Origin: Asterias rubens
Taxonomy: Eukaryota; Echinodermata; Asteroidea; Forcipulatida; Asteriidae
Assembly (NCBI RefSeq): GCF_902459465.1
Contig: NC_047068.1
Span: 15,585,195 to 15,649,194, forward strand
DNA: 64,000 bases
Reading direction: 5' to 3'
The notes below the pieces were generated by a model. That model did not search any database. It was not told the origin of the DNA and saw only the letters and a program-made list of their open reading frames with translations. A program made the position numbers and the translations under genes. Positions 35,301-46,814 of the stretch are shown one piece after another; position 1 is the first letter of the stretch, and every line of letters begins with the position of its first letter.

Positions 35301-37508
35301 ACAAAATAAATTTGAGTCGTCAGCAAAAAGAATAAAGGAGAACTTATCCGAAGATTTAGGAAAATCATTGATATACAACGAGAAAAGAAGAGGGGCTAGT
35401 AGGGATCCTTGTGGTATGCCGCAAATTAATGATTTGAGAGAGGACTCTTTGCCGTCAATACACACAAATTGTTTGCGGTTGGATTTTAAACTTTGCATTG
35501 TGGGAGTACACAATCAAGTAAGGTTTCAGGTAGCACCATGTAGAAATCTCTTTTGAGCAATGTTAGTTTTTTATAAGAACCGTTGGTTGACAACTCAACG
35601 CTCGATCAGTATGCTATTGGTGCATCCCAACGTCAATAGTATTACTTAAGTGATAATGCCCTCTCGTGATAACATGTTTATGGGTCGTACATGTACAATT
35701 GATGACACTTTTTGAGTACATAACAAAAATCATACATGTACAATTATGCTGCTTTCAGAATACATAAAATATATTGTACATAGTACGATCTTGTCACTGA
35801 AAGAGTTTAGAAAATCCTCTGTATTTTGCATTGGTTTGGTGTATAAGTTGGATATTAAAAAAAACAAATGCTACCGGGCAACCTCAGTAGTCTAGTTGGT
35901 AAGACACTGCTCTAGAATTTCAATGGTCATGTGTTCGAATCCAACTCCAGTAACATGCCTGTGATATTTTTTCACAGGCCTCGGGAAAGTACTGAGTATA
36001 CAGTGCTTACACACATCGGTGTATGGGTAAAAAACAAAACTAATATTCTTTATCCCCGATGCAAATTTACTGTCTCATACAAAGTATACTTGTTATTTTT
36101 CTCCTTTTATGAAGGTGGTCAAATCAGCATTGATGCGTATCCGGATGGTTGGGATAAGAGATACTGTCTACAGTATGTGGAGAAGGACTTTGACACAATA
36201 CACTTTTTTGGTGATAAAGTTGAAAAGGTCAGTTGTGTATGTTTTCATTTGCTTTATTTTAGTTATTGAAATGTGATATAGCATGGGTTCAATTTACCAC
36301 CCCAATCTTAAGCCTCATGCAGACCTGTGGTTTTAAAGGGAAGGTACACTATTGGTAATTGTCAAAGACCAGTGTTCTCACTTGGTGTATCTCAACATTT
36401 GTATAAAATAACAAACCTGTGAAAATTTGAGCTCAATTGGTTGATCATCGGAGTTGGGAGCAAATGATGAAAGAAAAAACACCCTTGTTGGACAAATTTG
36501 TGTGCTTTCAGATAGGAATAAAAGACTTCTAGCTAGAAGTCTTTTATTATTTTAATGAGAAATTACCTCTATTTCAAAATCTATGCTACTTCAGAGGGAG
36601 CCGTTTCACACAATGTTTTTTACTATCAACATCTCTCCAATGCTCGTTACCAAATCAGTTTTTAAGTTAATTTTGTTTTGAGTAATTACCAAACGTGTAC
36701 CTTCCCTTTAAGGAAGAAATTGTTTGTACTTTGGGAAGTGGAATCTGGAAAGCAAGTTCATTACAACAGCAGAAACAAAACCAAGTCATGTCATATAGCT
36801 ACAATCCGGGCCATATTTCGTAGGGCTCCCTGCCCCCTTTTACTGTTGGTTCTGATTGCACGATCTTCTGCATTCCAGTCATCATAAAGCGGGGGGACGG
36901 GGGAGAGAGTGTTTATTGTCAGAGGAAGTGGACATGGAATGGTTTTATGTAACGTTGGGAATGGGTGGCCCAAGCATTTTGGCCGAGATGGTAGCTCTAC
37001 TCGTTGTTATGCCACATCCATTTGAAATAAAGCTTTTCCTCAAACCCTGAAAACCAGTAGGGTGGTTTTGCATGACTAGCCAAGTGGTCAACTGACTTAG
37101 AAAACAACAACAGGGTTCTCCCCATTCACAAGTTTGCGTATCGGGCCCATACATGCGTGAATTGCATGCCGATACACTCAAACTTCAGAATATGCACAAA
37201 ACAACGCAAAATACAAAAACATGATAAAACCAAGATAAACAACAAGTAGAAAACATTTAGAAGACCTCGTTTCAATTCAGCATACTTCAGCCAAACTTCC
37301 AAATGAGTCCAGAATGCCCACAGTTTAAAAAAAAATAAAGAGAACTCTGAACACCATTTAAGCATGAACAGTTAAACCAAATCTCTTGGTTTTCTTACAG
37401 GGAGGTAACGACCATGAGATTTACAGCGACCCCAGGACCATTGGACACAAAGTCGTCAGCCCAGAAGATACAAAGAAACAAGTTTCTGAACTCTTAGGAA
37501 TGAATTGA
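29397..37508 (+). CDS. PMM2: Phosphomannomutase (PMM2/PMM1 family), complete, 7 exons
   Basis: Converts mannose-6-phosphate to mannose-1-phosphate, the cytosolic step feeding GDP-mannose and N-glycan synthesis. Exons: 29397-29462, 30923-31114, 32260-32351, 32887-32986, 34025-34100, 36115-36227, 37401-37508. All introns are GT-AG and the phases join to 248 codons, close to the roughly 246 of human PMM2. The HAD-phosphatase signature DVDGT has the nucleophile and acid aspartates at residues 12 and 14. The VGGSD motif follows in exon 2. [10 protein letters not shown] and GRSCSQEER (exon 4, residues 118-142) carry the substrate-phosphate arginines; R142 corresponds to human R141, the commonest CDG mutation site. 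GWDKRYC and FFGDK...GGNDHEI (exons 6-7) hold the metal and sugar-binding residues. No broken residue was seen. PMM1 and PMM2 were not separated by phylogeny; neighbouring CARHSP1 favours PMM2. Confidence 0.96.
29953..30012. repeat. Hairpin in PMM intron 1, related to 60968-61053
   Basis: Arms 'tagttgcgataacgtaaccc' and inverse 'gggttgttattgcaactg' enclose a short loop with 'cactgtcgg'. The same arm motif and 'cagtcgg' loop occur in SGSH intron 1. Probably a foldback mini-element. Confidence 0.6.
30237..30408. repeat. Two adjacent inverted repeats in PMM intron 1
   Basis: Arms 'tactggggcgctgta' (from 30238) and 'tacagcgccccagta' (to 30359) flank about 90 bp. Directly after, 30379-30408 is a perfect 12 bp-arm palindrome CATGGAGGTAGA with a 6 bp loop. 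A single-arm copy 'catggaggtag' lies at 30172. Confidence 0.6.
30501..30847. mobile_element. TTAA-flanked MITE, second subfamily, in PMM intron 1
   Basis: TTAA stands at 30497-30500 and 30848-30851. Ends are 'agccattatacactttcggt' and the inverse of 'agccattggaccctttcggt'. It shares the 'aacaaacctgtgaaaattt' block with the other TTAA copies but has different ends and body. The polyT-like stretch near its right end should not be read as a splice acceptor. Confidence 0.75.
31161..31334. mobile_element. Near-perfect foldback element, 47 bp after PMM exon 2
   Basis: The left arm 31161-31240 and right arm 31255-31334 are about 80 bp inverted copies (motif 'ggtacaaccatgtgtaaatc') with a very short loop. 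The high arm identity suggests recent insertion. A single related arm, 'agcaccatgtagaaatctct', occurs at 35532-35551. The transcript of PMM intron 2 could fold here into a long duplex. Confidence 0.75.
33017..33361 (-). mobile_element. Full-length tRNA-derived SINE (family 3) with 20 bp target duplication
   Basis: Flanked by exact copies of TAGTAATACATGTAGATAAT (32997-33016 and 33362-33381). On the minus strand the head has a tRNA-like B box (gtgggttcgaatcccgg), a central 'caggggtaaatgggtacctg' block and a tail with 'gcgctttgggacacccttcg' of the type shared with LINE tails. Inserted antisense in PMM intron 4. Antisense partial relatives are at 7708-7800, 9526-9606, 42060-42235 and 50340-51050. 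Confidence 0.85.
33471..33690. mobile_element. 220 bp MITE in PMM intron 4
   Basis: Ends TAATAGACCCTTCCCATGAAAT-type: left 'taatagacccttcccatgaa', right inverse 'taatggaccctttgcatgaa'. The interior is CpG-rich with 'gcgcgtgcgcac'. Frames on both strands are by-products. Confidence 0.7.
34118..35530 (-). mobile_element. 5'-truncated non-LTR retrotransposon (LINE) antisense in PMM intron 5
   Basis: A minus-strand frame of 331 codons (34518-35513) is the C-terminal part of a LINE reverse transcriptase. It has the [20 protein letters not shown] block, the catalytic FADD box ([11 protein letters not shown]) and thumb-region motifs such as [14 protein letters not shown] and [12 protein letters not shown]. 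The style resembles jockey/CR1-type elements. The endonuclease and the N-terminal half of the RT are missing, as expected from 5' truncation near 35530. The 3' end shows a tail of TTCAG repeats (34118-34138 on the + strand). The copy is dead for lack of its 5' half although the remaining frame is open, suggesting recent arrival. Confidence 0.88.
35620..35775 (+). repeat. Dispersed repeat (inverse copy at 41200-41370)
   Basis: Shared order: 'gcatcccaa', 'gataatgccct', 'gtacatgtacaat', 'catacatgtac'. Copy at 41200-41370 is on the opposite strand; a third degraded copy may lie near 53450-53580. Confidence 0.45.
35878..36075 (+). mobile_element. SINE family 1 in PMM intron 5, ending 40 bp before exon 6
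   Basis: The tRNA-like head has an A box-like 'tagtctagttggtaagacac' and a B box 'gtgttcgaatcc'. It is followed by a 'cctgtga..tcacagg' hairpin, the 'acacatcggtgtatgggtaa' block and the tail 'atccccgatgcaaattt'. Other copies: 54733-54935 (+), 61424-61724 (composite), 24370-24535 (-). Its anticodon arm and acceptor stem do not pair, so it is not a tRNA gene. Confidence 0.8.
36337..36707. mobile_element. TTAA-flanked MITE in PMM intron 6
   Basis: TTAA at 36333-36336 and 36708-36711. Ends 'agggaaggtacactattggt' and inverse 'agggaaggtacacgtttggt'. The centre carries a palindrome around 'aaaagacttctagctagaag'. 371 bp. Confidence 0.85.
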
Positions 37509-37779
37509 TTATCATTGCCGTTGTTTCTGTTTTAATGGCTCAAACTAATGCTAATCAAACAGCTGGGCAATACCATAAGAATCAGATTCATTGGACAATC
37601 GTCAACAGTGAACCAGGTAGAGAATTCCAGCTGTCTTTTACTGCAAGTGTAGAGAGATGATTCACGCAATTGTATTATCCTTCCAGACATTCCTGTATAA
37701 TCCTGCCTAAAGACCACTACAAACAAACAAGCTTCAATAGGACTCACAGTACCCCTAGCAATGGCCAAGGTGCCCAGGG

Positions 37780-37918
37780 GTCGATTTCACAAAGAGTTAG
37801 GACTTTTTTGTCCTAACTTAGGATTAATATTAAGGTCTGCCATGCTACAGTGCAGGGTTGGGACTCGTCCTAAGTGCTAAGATTAGTCTTAAGTTAGGAA
37901 GAGTTTTGTGAAATCGAC
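37780..37918. mobile_element. GTCGATTTCACAAAGAGTTAGGAC-family foldback
   Basis: Terminal 'gtcgatttcacaaagagtta' is inverted at the right end ('gagttttgtgaaatcgac'). The interior has repeated 'cctaacttagga' palindromes. Relatives at 50880-51024 and 51373-51512. Confidence 0.7.
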
Positions 37919-38399
37919 GGCAGTGCTTTTGCTGCAGTGCCCTTTGCAAAGTTACAGGAGGGAAATTTCCAGCCCCCTTTTAGAGTGAAGTTCAAGACCT
38001 GAACAATCATGGTAGACCTAATTTGCTTATTGATCATGTGCTCCGTTACGTACTGGTAAAAAAATGGCATCACAAACTTTGTAATTTCTCAACTGGTAGA
38101 GGTCAGTTATCAAGCTAAGTTGACTGAAATCAACGTGTATGAGAAAATTTAAAACTTTTAAATAGAACGGAAAAATTAAGTCTGTGGAATGATATTTTCA
38201 AGTTTAATGTTTTTTTGTGGCCCTTGTTAAACAAGTACAAGACACCCAACTCAACATATCCAGCTCTGTATGTACTGTTTGCTTATTTGAACATTTCGAC
38301 TGCATTAATTGAAACAATTGTGCACTCTTGGGTAAACTCTGCACCCTGAACTCAGTCAAAGTGTTTGTGTGAAATACATTTGATATTTTTAGTTACAAC

Positions 38400-38570
38400 G
38401 CTTGTATGGCTTCTGACTGGCAACCCCGAACAAAGATATTGACAAAATAGGGACACCGCCAACATAGGGCTAGATAACTCAGTTGGTAGAGCGCAAGCGC
38501 GTTAATCCGCACGGACGTTGGTTCGAATCCAACTCCAGTCAATTCTTTGTTCAACCCCCAAAATCAATTT
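38400..38570 (+). mobile_element. SINE family 2 (tRNA-derived)
   Basis: It starts 'ttgtatggcttctgactggc' and carries 'aactcagttggtagagcg' (A box region) and 'gttggttcgaatccaac' (perfect T arm), then 'cagtcaattctttgttcaac'. An acceptor-like pairing is possible with one mismatch, but the anticodon arm is too long and does not pair. The same preamble and head recur at 56484-56600 (+) and the head at 43606-43730 (-). I therefore call it a SINE rather than a tRNA gene. Confidence 0.7.
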
Positions 38571-38599
38571 TTAATTACAAACAGATGTATAATGACTTT

Positions 38600-40205
38600 C
38601 ATTATGGAAAGGCAATCTTGGTTTTATTGTTAATCAACAATAAACTTTTTATTGGACAGCTCTTGTATAATCATCAACTGTTTAGAATTGCCAAATTAAT
38701 CTTAATGTGAATAATGGAGAAAACAAGTCAAATTGAGAACCTTTTGGAGTATTTTCATTCTGCTCTAGTATTCCGTCAGTTTTTTTCAAAAGAGTACAAT
38801 CATTCCATCATCTAGTTTGTGATAAATAATATATTTTACAAACTAATCTTGAAAAGTTGAATCAGCAAATTCTTGGCCAAATACTGTTCTGTGCCTAGCC
38901 AAGTTCTTTCAACAAAATTCTTATGAAAATCACTTGGGTGGGATTCGAACCTGGTTCACGATAAAAGTAGTTTTTGTTTTGTTAATGAAGTTTGGTTGAG
39001 GCAATTGTTGCACCATCTTTTGTTTGTCCAAGTTCAAAAGGTTTGGAAGTGGTGCTAGAATTTTTTTTCACAGAGGCTTGGTTTCTTATAAGCAATATTT
39101 TTAGATTTTAATACTATCAGCAGCTTTGTTATCTGTCATGTCTGTGACATAAAATTTTCAAAATGAACTACAGAGATTAGTAGGAAATAACGTGAATTGA
39201 TGTGTGTGGCAAACTGTCCATAAGGTAGTTTGATTGATGTACACAGTAGTAAGACTCATCTATGAAAATATAGATTTACTTGATATTTTGCTGCTTTTCT
39301 CCGCCAAAAAACAAACATAACTTGCTGCAAACCAAAATTATGTCATCGGGTAAGATAGACAGACAATTAGAGCATTATTATATTGGACCAAATTAATTGT
39401 GGATAGACGGTGCTGTGTGCCGTCAAAATATGATCATTGCGAGTAGGTCAATTGGAGAGCTGTTCCACATGATTGTAATGTTCATCATTAATTAATGTTT
39501 ACCCATTACAGACAAATGAATAAAAAGGCAGCACTTAAATAATTCTTTGTTTTCAGAAAAAAAACTTTGAAGCAAAGGTATGTACAGCAGCTTTAGATTG
39601 TCATTTCAATTTGAGAAGCGTTACTGTCGGGGACATTTTGCAGATTGTGCATTCTTCCTACATGGAAAATGATGGACATATTATTCGCTCTGAATTTTCA
39701 GTGATATTTACAAATTAAGAACACCTTTTGAAATGAATTCTCATAGGTTTCTTTTATTGTGTACATCTACATATTTATAGGATTAAAACAAATTTACAGT
39801 GACTGTCTTTCTTTTATTCCTGTTTGGGTGGATGGGTATGTAGTTGCACATGTAGTTGGGACACATGGAAAACTTATTCTATACAGAAAATCAATATTTA
39901 AATCTAATTTTAATAAATCAGTTCATTTTTTCAACTGTTTTTATATATATATAGATGATTATTGAAAGGTTAATTAACTTATAGAATAAATAATTCACTT
40001 TCATTTGTATTTTTAATTTGGTTCAGCTGTTTATGCAAGTGTAGAGATTATTGTTATTGGAGTAATTTTGATACAAGTTTTTAAAAGTTATTATTTTTGT
40101 TTACATCATGAAATAAACCTTTTATTTCCTCAAGTACTATTGTGTTCAATGTAGATCGTTGATTTCTCAAATAAATGGTGAATAAATATTTACAAATCAT
40201 TTACT
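38600..40205. other. Gene-free stretch downstream of PMM
   Basis: AT-rich sequence with several aataaa signals (for example about 40113) that could serve PMM polyadenylation, which begins at least 1.1 kb upstream. No conserved frame, tandem repeat or recognised element seen. Confidence 0.5.
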
Positions 40206-40210
40206 TAAAT

Positions 40211-40985
40211 CTGAGTTTTGTTCACAGGGTGGGTGAGTTTTGTTCACAGGGTGGTGAGTTTTGTTCACAGGGTGGCGAGTTTTGTTCATAGGGTGGGTGA
40301 ATTTTGTTCACAGGGTGGGTGAATTTTGTTCACAGGGTGGGTGAGTTTTGTTCACAGGGTGGGTGAGTTTTGTTTAAAGGTGGGTGAGTTTTTTCACAGC
40401 GTGGGTGAGTTGTTCACAGGGTGGGTGAGTTTTGTTCAGAGGGTTGGTGAGTTTTGTTTACAGGGTGGTCGAGTTTAAAAGTGTTCACAGGGTGGGTGAG
40501 TTTTGTTCACAGGGTTGGTGAGTTTTGTTTACAGGGTGGTTGAGTTTAAAAGTGTTCACATGGTGGGTGAGTTTTGTTCACAGGGTTGGTGAGTTTTGTT
40601 TACAGGGTGGTTGAGTTTAAATGTGTTCACATGGTGAGTGAGTTTTGTTCACAGGGTTGGTGAGTTTTGTTTACAGGGTGGTTGAGTTTAAAAGTGTTCA
40701 CATGGTGGGTGAGTTTTGTTCACAGGGTTGGTGAGTTTTGTTTACAGGGTGGTTGAGTTTAAATGTGTTCACATGGTGGGTGAGTATTGTTCACAGGGTT
40801 GGTGAGTTTTGTTTACAGGGTGGTTGAGTTTAAAAGTGTTCACATGGTGGGTGAGTTTTGTTCACAGGGTTGGTGAGTTTTGTTTACAGGGTGGTTGAGT
40901 TTAAATGTGTTCACAGGGTGGGTGAGTTATGTTCATGTGGGTAAGTTTTGTTCCCAGAGTAGGTAAGTTCTGTTCACAGGCTCAT
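40211..40985. repeat. Minisatellite E, 22 bp unit with longer period
   Basis: Units of 'gggtgggtgagttttgttca' + 'ca'. From 40440 onward the units are organised in a longer block of about 110-115 bp combining 'ggttggtgagttttgtttac', 'agggtggttgagtttaaaag' and 'tgttcacatggtgggtgag', repeated about five times. Confidence 0.9.
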
Positions 40986-41604
40986 CCCAACTTGACAATC
41001 TATCTTCGGCCAAAGTTTAGCTGTAAAGCTAATAATGGTGATGAGCAAATTTTCCTGCTGTGCAAAAAAAAAAGTCAAACAGTAGGCCTACATAGTTTTC
41101 TATTTTGACTGATAAAATTGTTCCTGACTAAAGCAAGATTTTTCTATGCTCGGCATTTTTAAACATTAACTCTATAAGTGTCTACATGTGTAGGTTGTAG
41201 TATTCCGAAAGCGGCATTCTCGTACATGTACAATCTTTGATGTGAAACCAAACGGTGTCGTCAATGATGATCATACATGTACACGTACAACCCTAGTATA
41301 CTAGTTATCACTTATTAGGGCATTACCACTCAAGAAATTCCATTGACTTTGGGATGCAGGCCTTATACCAAGGTAACACAAATCAGCAACATTCAATTTT
41401 TTTTAGTGAGAAAGACTTGACTGCTTTAAAAGCAGGGCATTTTATGTTCAAACTAACGCAAACAAACCAGGCACTGACAGCCTATGAGTAAATTGATGAA
41501 ACCAGGTTCTGTTGAAACCAATAGGGCATCAATCCACGACTGACAGAGGCTTATTTCAGGATGACATCCCCCACTGGCTCAATTTGTTCAATTGGTGGCC
41601 ATCT

Positions 41605-41700
41605 GGACTCGTGGCACCAGACGTGCTCTTTGGTCTAGACATGGGCTCTAGAATAAGGTGTCATGGGTTTGAATCCCAATCGAGAGTGTTGGTGCTTCCA
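41605..41700 (+). repeat. tRNA-like SINE fragment
   Basis: A B-box-like 'catgggtttgaatcccaa' preceded by 'tggtctagac' suggests a decayed tRNA-derived head, probably family 1. No fold. Confidence 0.4.
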
Positions 41701-42059
41701 CAAATCAATGTAAAATCATGCAAGGGCAAAACCAAAATGTTACTCTTTATCCCTGTATGAAATCAATGAAATTTAATTTCGAGGTTGAAAAAAGAAAAAC
41801 TTGACTAAAACACTATAGAGTGGGATCTAAACATTGACCTCCAGGTTTTACATGAGCTATCTAGTCCTATGTTGGTGGTTTTATCTTTGCTCAAGGGTGC
41901 TAGTCAAGCCATAAAACAGTTGGCTGTCCAAGAATAACACCCAGGATTTACAAGCATGACAAGGTGCTGCAGCACATTCAGTATCAACCCTGCCAGAACA
42001 CTTGGGTAACACAAACCCATATAAGTGTACTTGGTTCATGCATAGAGCAAGGGTTCATG

Positions 42060-42235
42060 TCAGCTCTGGCTTAACATCCCATCCGAAGGAAGAAGCACCA
42101 GGTTAAGTGGCTTGCTTATAAGAACTCAAGTGTCATGACCCAGACACCCACACTCTGCTGATCAGAAACATCAGAGCTTGAGTCCAGTGCTAACCAATCG
42201 AACACGACACACCACTTTGGACTGCCACTCAATCA
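42060..42235 (-). mobile_element. SINE family 3 fragment, antisense
   Basis: 'aacatcccatccgaagga', 'ggttaagtggcttgct', 'acactctgctgatcagaaac' match the corresponding part of the copies at 50595-50714 and 33250-33361. Confidence 0.6.
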
Positions 42236-42239
42236 TAGT

Positions 42240-43600
42240 AAAAATTGTTCCAGAATATGTGCAAGTGAAAGGACTTTGTACTGAGTGGGTTTCCGAGTCT
42301 GTTTATTTGTATCAGGAAATATGAAGATGGCCCGATGAATTGGCTTTCATTGGCGCCCAAACATGAAGATTTAAGCATGAAGATGTACGCAAACATGAAG
42401 ACTTACACTTAAGATTTTTAGTAAAATCTATCAGAAAATTGAATATCACCAGCTTAGGCTTCTGAGAAAATGAACATCTGTAACCTCTATGCTGTAACTA
42501 GGGCGATTGATGTACACGGAACACAATAAGCTTCAAACTGAGCCAAGACAACCATTGTCATATAGTGACTGATATTGACTTTGCATACTATAATGGCCTA
42601 GTCAGTTTTTGACAACAAAGATTGGAAAAATAAAGCACCCATACATGCAGATTAAAAACAGATAGCCACAGTTCAACAAGAAATAAACCACAAGGGATAT
42701 TGACCGAGTAAATTTGAAATGATTTGGGGTTGACCCAAATCAGTCACAGTTAGCAACCTCTCTTACCAATGTAAAAAAAATATTGAATAATATAGCTGAC
42801 AAATCAACCAATCATGGGACGCGTTTATCTTATTTGGAAGTTTGCAGAATAGCTCTCGGTGTGTAATTTTATTGAATTTGTGGAGAGACATAAAATACTA
42901 CCGGTACTGCTAATAATAATAAACTAATTATAAAATGGTTAAATGTTTTGCCATTACTCAGCCAACTTGCCTGTTGATGTATCAACTCTGTTATCAGCCA
43001 TGGCTACTGGAAAAGTAGCAAGTGAATGCATCACAAGTATGCTTGGCTAATTTGACATTTCACTGAATCTTGAAATACTATGAATTCCTTTCCACTGATA
43101 AGGACAATTTACCACAAAATTCATTGCAAGAGTTTAACTCCTTTTTTGTATGGTAGCAGTTGCAGGGGAAACTACTCCAGTAGCCTTCAACCAAAAATGG
43201 GTCATTTACAACATCTTCCCAAAAGACTTCTCATGGAACAAACTACAATCATTTGAGAGCCCAAATGTTTATTTCCATGAAATATAACATGAATGTGATA
43301 CAAATGTACTTTAATATACACAATATTTAACATGATAAATGCACATTAGGTGTAGCTTAACATTTATTACTTATGTCATTGACCACCCAACATGTCCTTG
43401 TACAACCTTTGTTCGATACCAATTGTTGCTTTTGATCAAATCAGAATAACTTTTTGCACATGGAATAGTTTTAATACAAGATGCAAAGTCACACTGTCTT
43501 TTTGTTTTCTTTTTTGTTTTCTTTTCAAGACATACAAATTGTTATGTGAATCCATAGACATAGACCTAGAAAAAGCTAATTGAGTCATGGTAATTTCAGT
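42240..43600. other. Gene-free stretch
   Basis: No supported gene; AT-rich with unclassified low-copy sequence. Open frames here are short and unlike known proteins. Confidence 0.5.
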
Positions 43601-43605
43601 TGTGA

Positions 43606-43880
43606 AACATTTTATTAAAAACTTTGGGTTAAACAAAGAAACATTTATTAGAGTAGGACTTGAACCTGCAACCTCCGAATTAACGTGCCCGTACTCTACC
43701 CAACTAGAGCTATAGACCTTTAGCACGCCATCTTGGTCATGTTCCCTGTTTTTAATAACAGTTATGAATGCTAACGTTCATTGCGCATGGCACCAGACTA
43801 TTATTTTGTCCAGCCTCAGTTTGGTTACAATGAGTTGGAATGGAGTAAATTCAGACCACACCGTGATAAAGGTCTATCTA
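43606..43880 (-). mobile_element. SINE family 2 (antisense) abutting an inverted-repeat element
   Basis: 'aggacttgaacctgcaacct' and 'gtactctacccaactagagc' are the reverse of the family-2 head (43645-43715). Immediately to the right, 'ctatagacctttagcacg' (43711) and 'cgtgataaaggtctat' (to 43877) form imperfect inverted ends of a 167 bp element. Confidence 0.55.
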
Positions 43881-44394
43881 GCCCACAACTCAAATAATTA
43901 CTATATCTATGGCAAAATAAGTACATCACAAAATAGAAATTGACATTTTCCTTTTTCTTCAAAGAGTTGACAAGGGAATAACTTGAACTTTACATACAGC
44001 TTAGTATACAAATTCATGGCAACAGGCAACACACAAAATATACTGGATATAGACACATAATACACGTATAGCACCTTTTTCAAAACTAAAAGCACTGCTC
44101 AACCAGTGCATTTAATTACACTTTCTACATGTATTTGAAACGTATATACTGACTTTTTTTTAAAGGTCAAACAATTGTGTCAGAAATTAATCTGAATGTC
44201 AGGACAGTGTTTTATAACTTCATTTGAAGCACAACATCCTGTGTGGAATCACATAATAGTTTTAAAGGAAACGTAGCAAGTGTGAGGTAGGAAAGCCCGA
44301 TGTACACTCTAAATGAGAACGGTTGCAATGAATGTCATATCAGGGCTTGAATAGCCTATGAGAGGAAAATCTATAAGACCAATGCTCAGAATGA

Positions 44395-44640
44395 TTACGG
44401 GCCCAATTGCATGGCTCGTAAGCAAAGAATCTGCGTTTGCGTAAGCAGGGAATTCCATGCTTACATGTCAAGCATATGTAACGGGTTAGCAAGGAATTTT
44501 GGCTTTAACGCTTGTGCACTCCACGTACATGTGTTACTAGGAATTCTGCGCTTACACAGCTTAGGCAGAAATTTGGCGCTTTTAGGTAAGCAGAGTGTGA
44601 TCACAAGCGGGATTCTGTGGTAAGCAGAGCCAAACATGCA
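44395..44640. repeat. Repeat with GTAAGCAGGGAATTC motifs
   Basis: Motifs of the type 'taagcagggaattc' and 'cgcttac' occur repeatedly in both orientations between 'gggcccaattgcatggct' and 'gtaagcagagccaaacatgc'. This looks like a distant member of the foldback family at 25-410. Confidence 0.45.
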
Positions 44641-44899
44641 TACTGAGTGTTACAAGTTTTGTTGAGTACAAGGGATGACAACGACCATCATGGAGGTAAT
44701 GACATAAATACACATGATGCACATGGTGTAGGCTTTAAAGCTTTCAGTTTTCAGTACATTTTTCAGATTTTTTCGCAAGGGCAAAAAGAAATCAGAATTT
44801 GGAATAACATACAGGAAGATTGTCATTCCTGCTCATTGATTTTAAAATAAACACTACTGCCATTCCCCAAGAGAATTGTTTCCATCTGAAATATTGTAA

Positions 44900-46600
44900 T
44901 AAGTATATTTCACAATCAGACACTTTATATGCCTATTTCACGCCTCATGCCTTTCGCACCAGACTTCTCTTTCAAGTGAATTTCTGATGAGGTTCATTTA
45001 TCATTAATGGAGAAAATCAAGTGACTTAAAGATCAAACAAATTGCCTCATATTGTGCATGAATCTGTTTATGGTAATAGCACAATCTGCACTTGAATTAT
45101 TCATACTTAAAGATTACTATGGATTAACCCTCTTGACATTTCCATGGCTTTTGAAGGACCAGGCTAAAAGAAACAAATAGTCCGGCCCCTACTGCTTAGG
45201 ACTGAATGACATTTGAGTGTAGGGTTGCTAGGTCAGAACATTTACTATTTGTTAAATGTTGTACTGACGTTGGAATGAAAAACAAACGTATTCCAGCAGG
45301 TGCTGTGTAACTAATCATATCAACTCAACCTCAAATATGCGTTCTCTCCCGTCTGTTTTTTGCTTTGATATGTTGCCTTTGCTTGTTTTTGTACAACCGT
45401 ATGTATAGTGCTGTATCCCATAAGCCTCGACTTATTCAAACAGCCTCCTTATTAATCACAACTTGGGTGTAACGAACATTCAGTATCATTATTCATGTTT
45501 AATCTTTGCTTATATTGTACTAACTATAAAGTAATCCAAATCATTCAGTCTTTTCTTATACAGAATAAATTTCAATGGATTGAAATTATGAGAAAAAAGG
45601 GACAATATGATTTTTTTTTTAAACTCTGTATCAGGCCTGATGCTTTACATATGCAAAAGGAGGCAATTGCCCCCTGGTCATTGCTTAGTGCCCTTTGAAT
45701 GGTTCAAGTACAGATTTAAGTTTGACTCACTCGGGTGCCCTTAGGAGAAATTGCCTTGCCCATCCTTGCCCTATTCAACCGTGCAGTAGCCTGCTGTATT
45801 TGAAATTGAAGCAACCTTGTGCTGTATTAACACATGCCTTTAAATGATTGATAAAAGGACGACACTGTCCAAGTCAGTGACACTACTTCACAATCAGAAT
45901 AGAGCATTTTCCCCCCACGAACTGTTCTGCTCTAACATCCAATGTTTAATTTATGTATTCCATTTGCACTTCGTCAAGCCTCATCAGCCAATTCTTTCAA
46001 ACGATACCCAATACCTATTTGTGCACACTCTAATCCAGATTAGTATTATCTGCTCTTCACTTTTCCATATTGTTGAGTGCCCTGAGCGTCACTGCGAGAC
46101 GGATTATGTGCTATAATGATAGCCACTATTATTATGTATATGATAAGTAATATCAACTACTATAACTGAGAAATATTCCTTTCTGAAATGCTGCCATATG
46201 CAAAAAATGTGCTCACGTTCTGTCCTTAAAAAGGCAAGGGAAATGTCAAATTTAATGATGTGATGTACTCATTTTCCAATAGATGGAATCCTCAAGTGGG
46301 GAAATATAGGTCTCTATAACCTGTTAGAATAGTGTAAGTTACCATTGTATTCAATACCCTTCCAACGCAAATTTGTTCATCATCTCAAATATCCGATGAC
46401 ATCATTCTGAGGAAAATGGGACTGTGCTTTTTTGTACGGGGATGTTTTGTTTCATTTAGAACTTTCAAAGATATTCAATCAATACTGCCTTGGATTTAAC
46501 CTTTTGAACTGATGGCAAATTCCTCTTTGGGGTGTAAAGATGTATTAGTTATTGATATCCAATGACACCACGTTTCAATGGCATACCCATCTTACGTGGC
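44900..46600. other. Gene-free stretch with CAGGCCT-type fragments
   Basis: No supported gene. A fragment around 45630-45790 ('caggcctgatgctttacata', 'agtgccctttgaatgg', 'ccttgcccat') resembles the CAGGCCTGGAATT transposon family. Otherwise unclassified. Confidence 0.4.
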
Positions 46601-46814
46601 CATACTGTAATGCCGAACTAGACGATGGAAATTAATCATTCTTTTCAAATGTCCAAAAACAAACGACAAATATACTTGTAGGAGGCCTACTTTCAAAGAT
46701 GTAGAATATCAGACAACGTTTACACAGTTGTATGGGTATTTGCCCATTAGATTGTGCAAGTCTTGCATGTATTCCAACATTTGAATCCGATAAAGAGCGC
46801 AACTTTTTTTCCTT

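Noticed and set aside
35080-35556. 158-codon + strand frame
   Set aside because: It is the complement of the LINE reverse-transcriptase frame.
38466-38540. tRNA gene
   Set aside because: The T arm is perfect and the acceptor nearly pairs, but the anticodon arm is too long and unpaired; the surrounding text repeats at 56484, so it is a SINE head.
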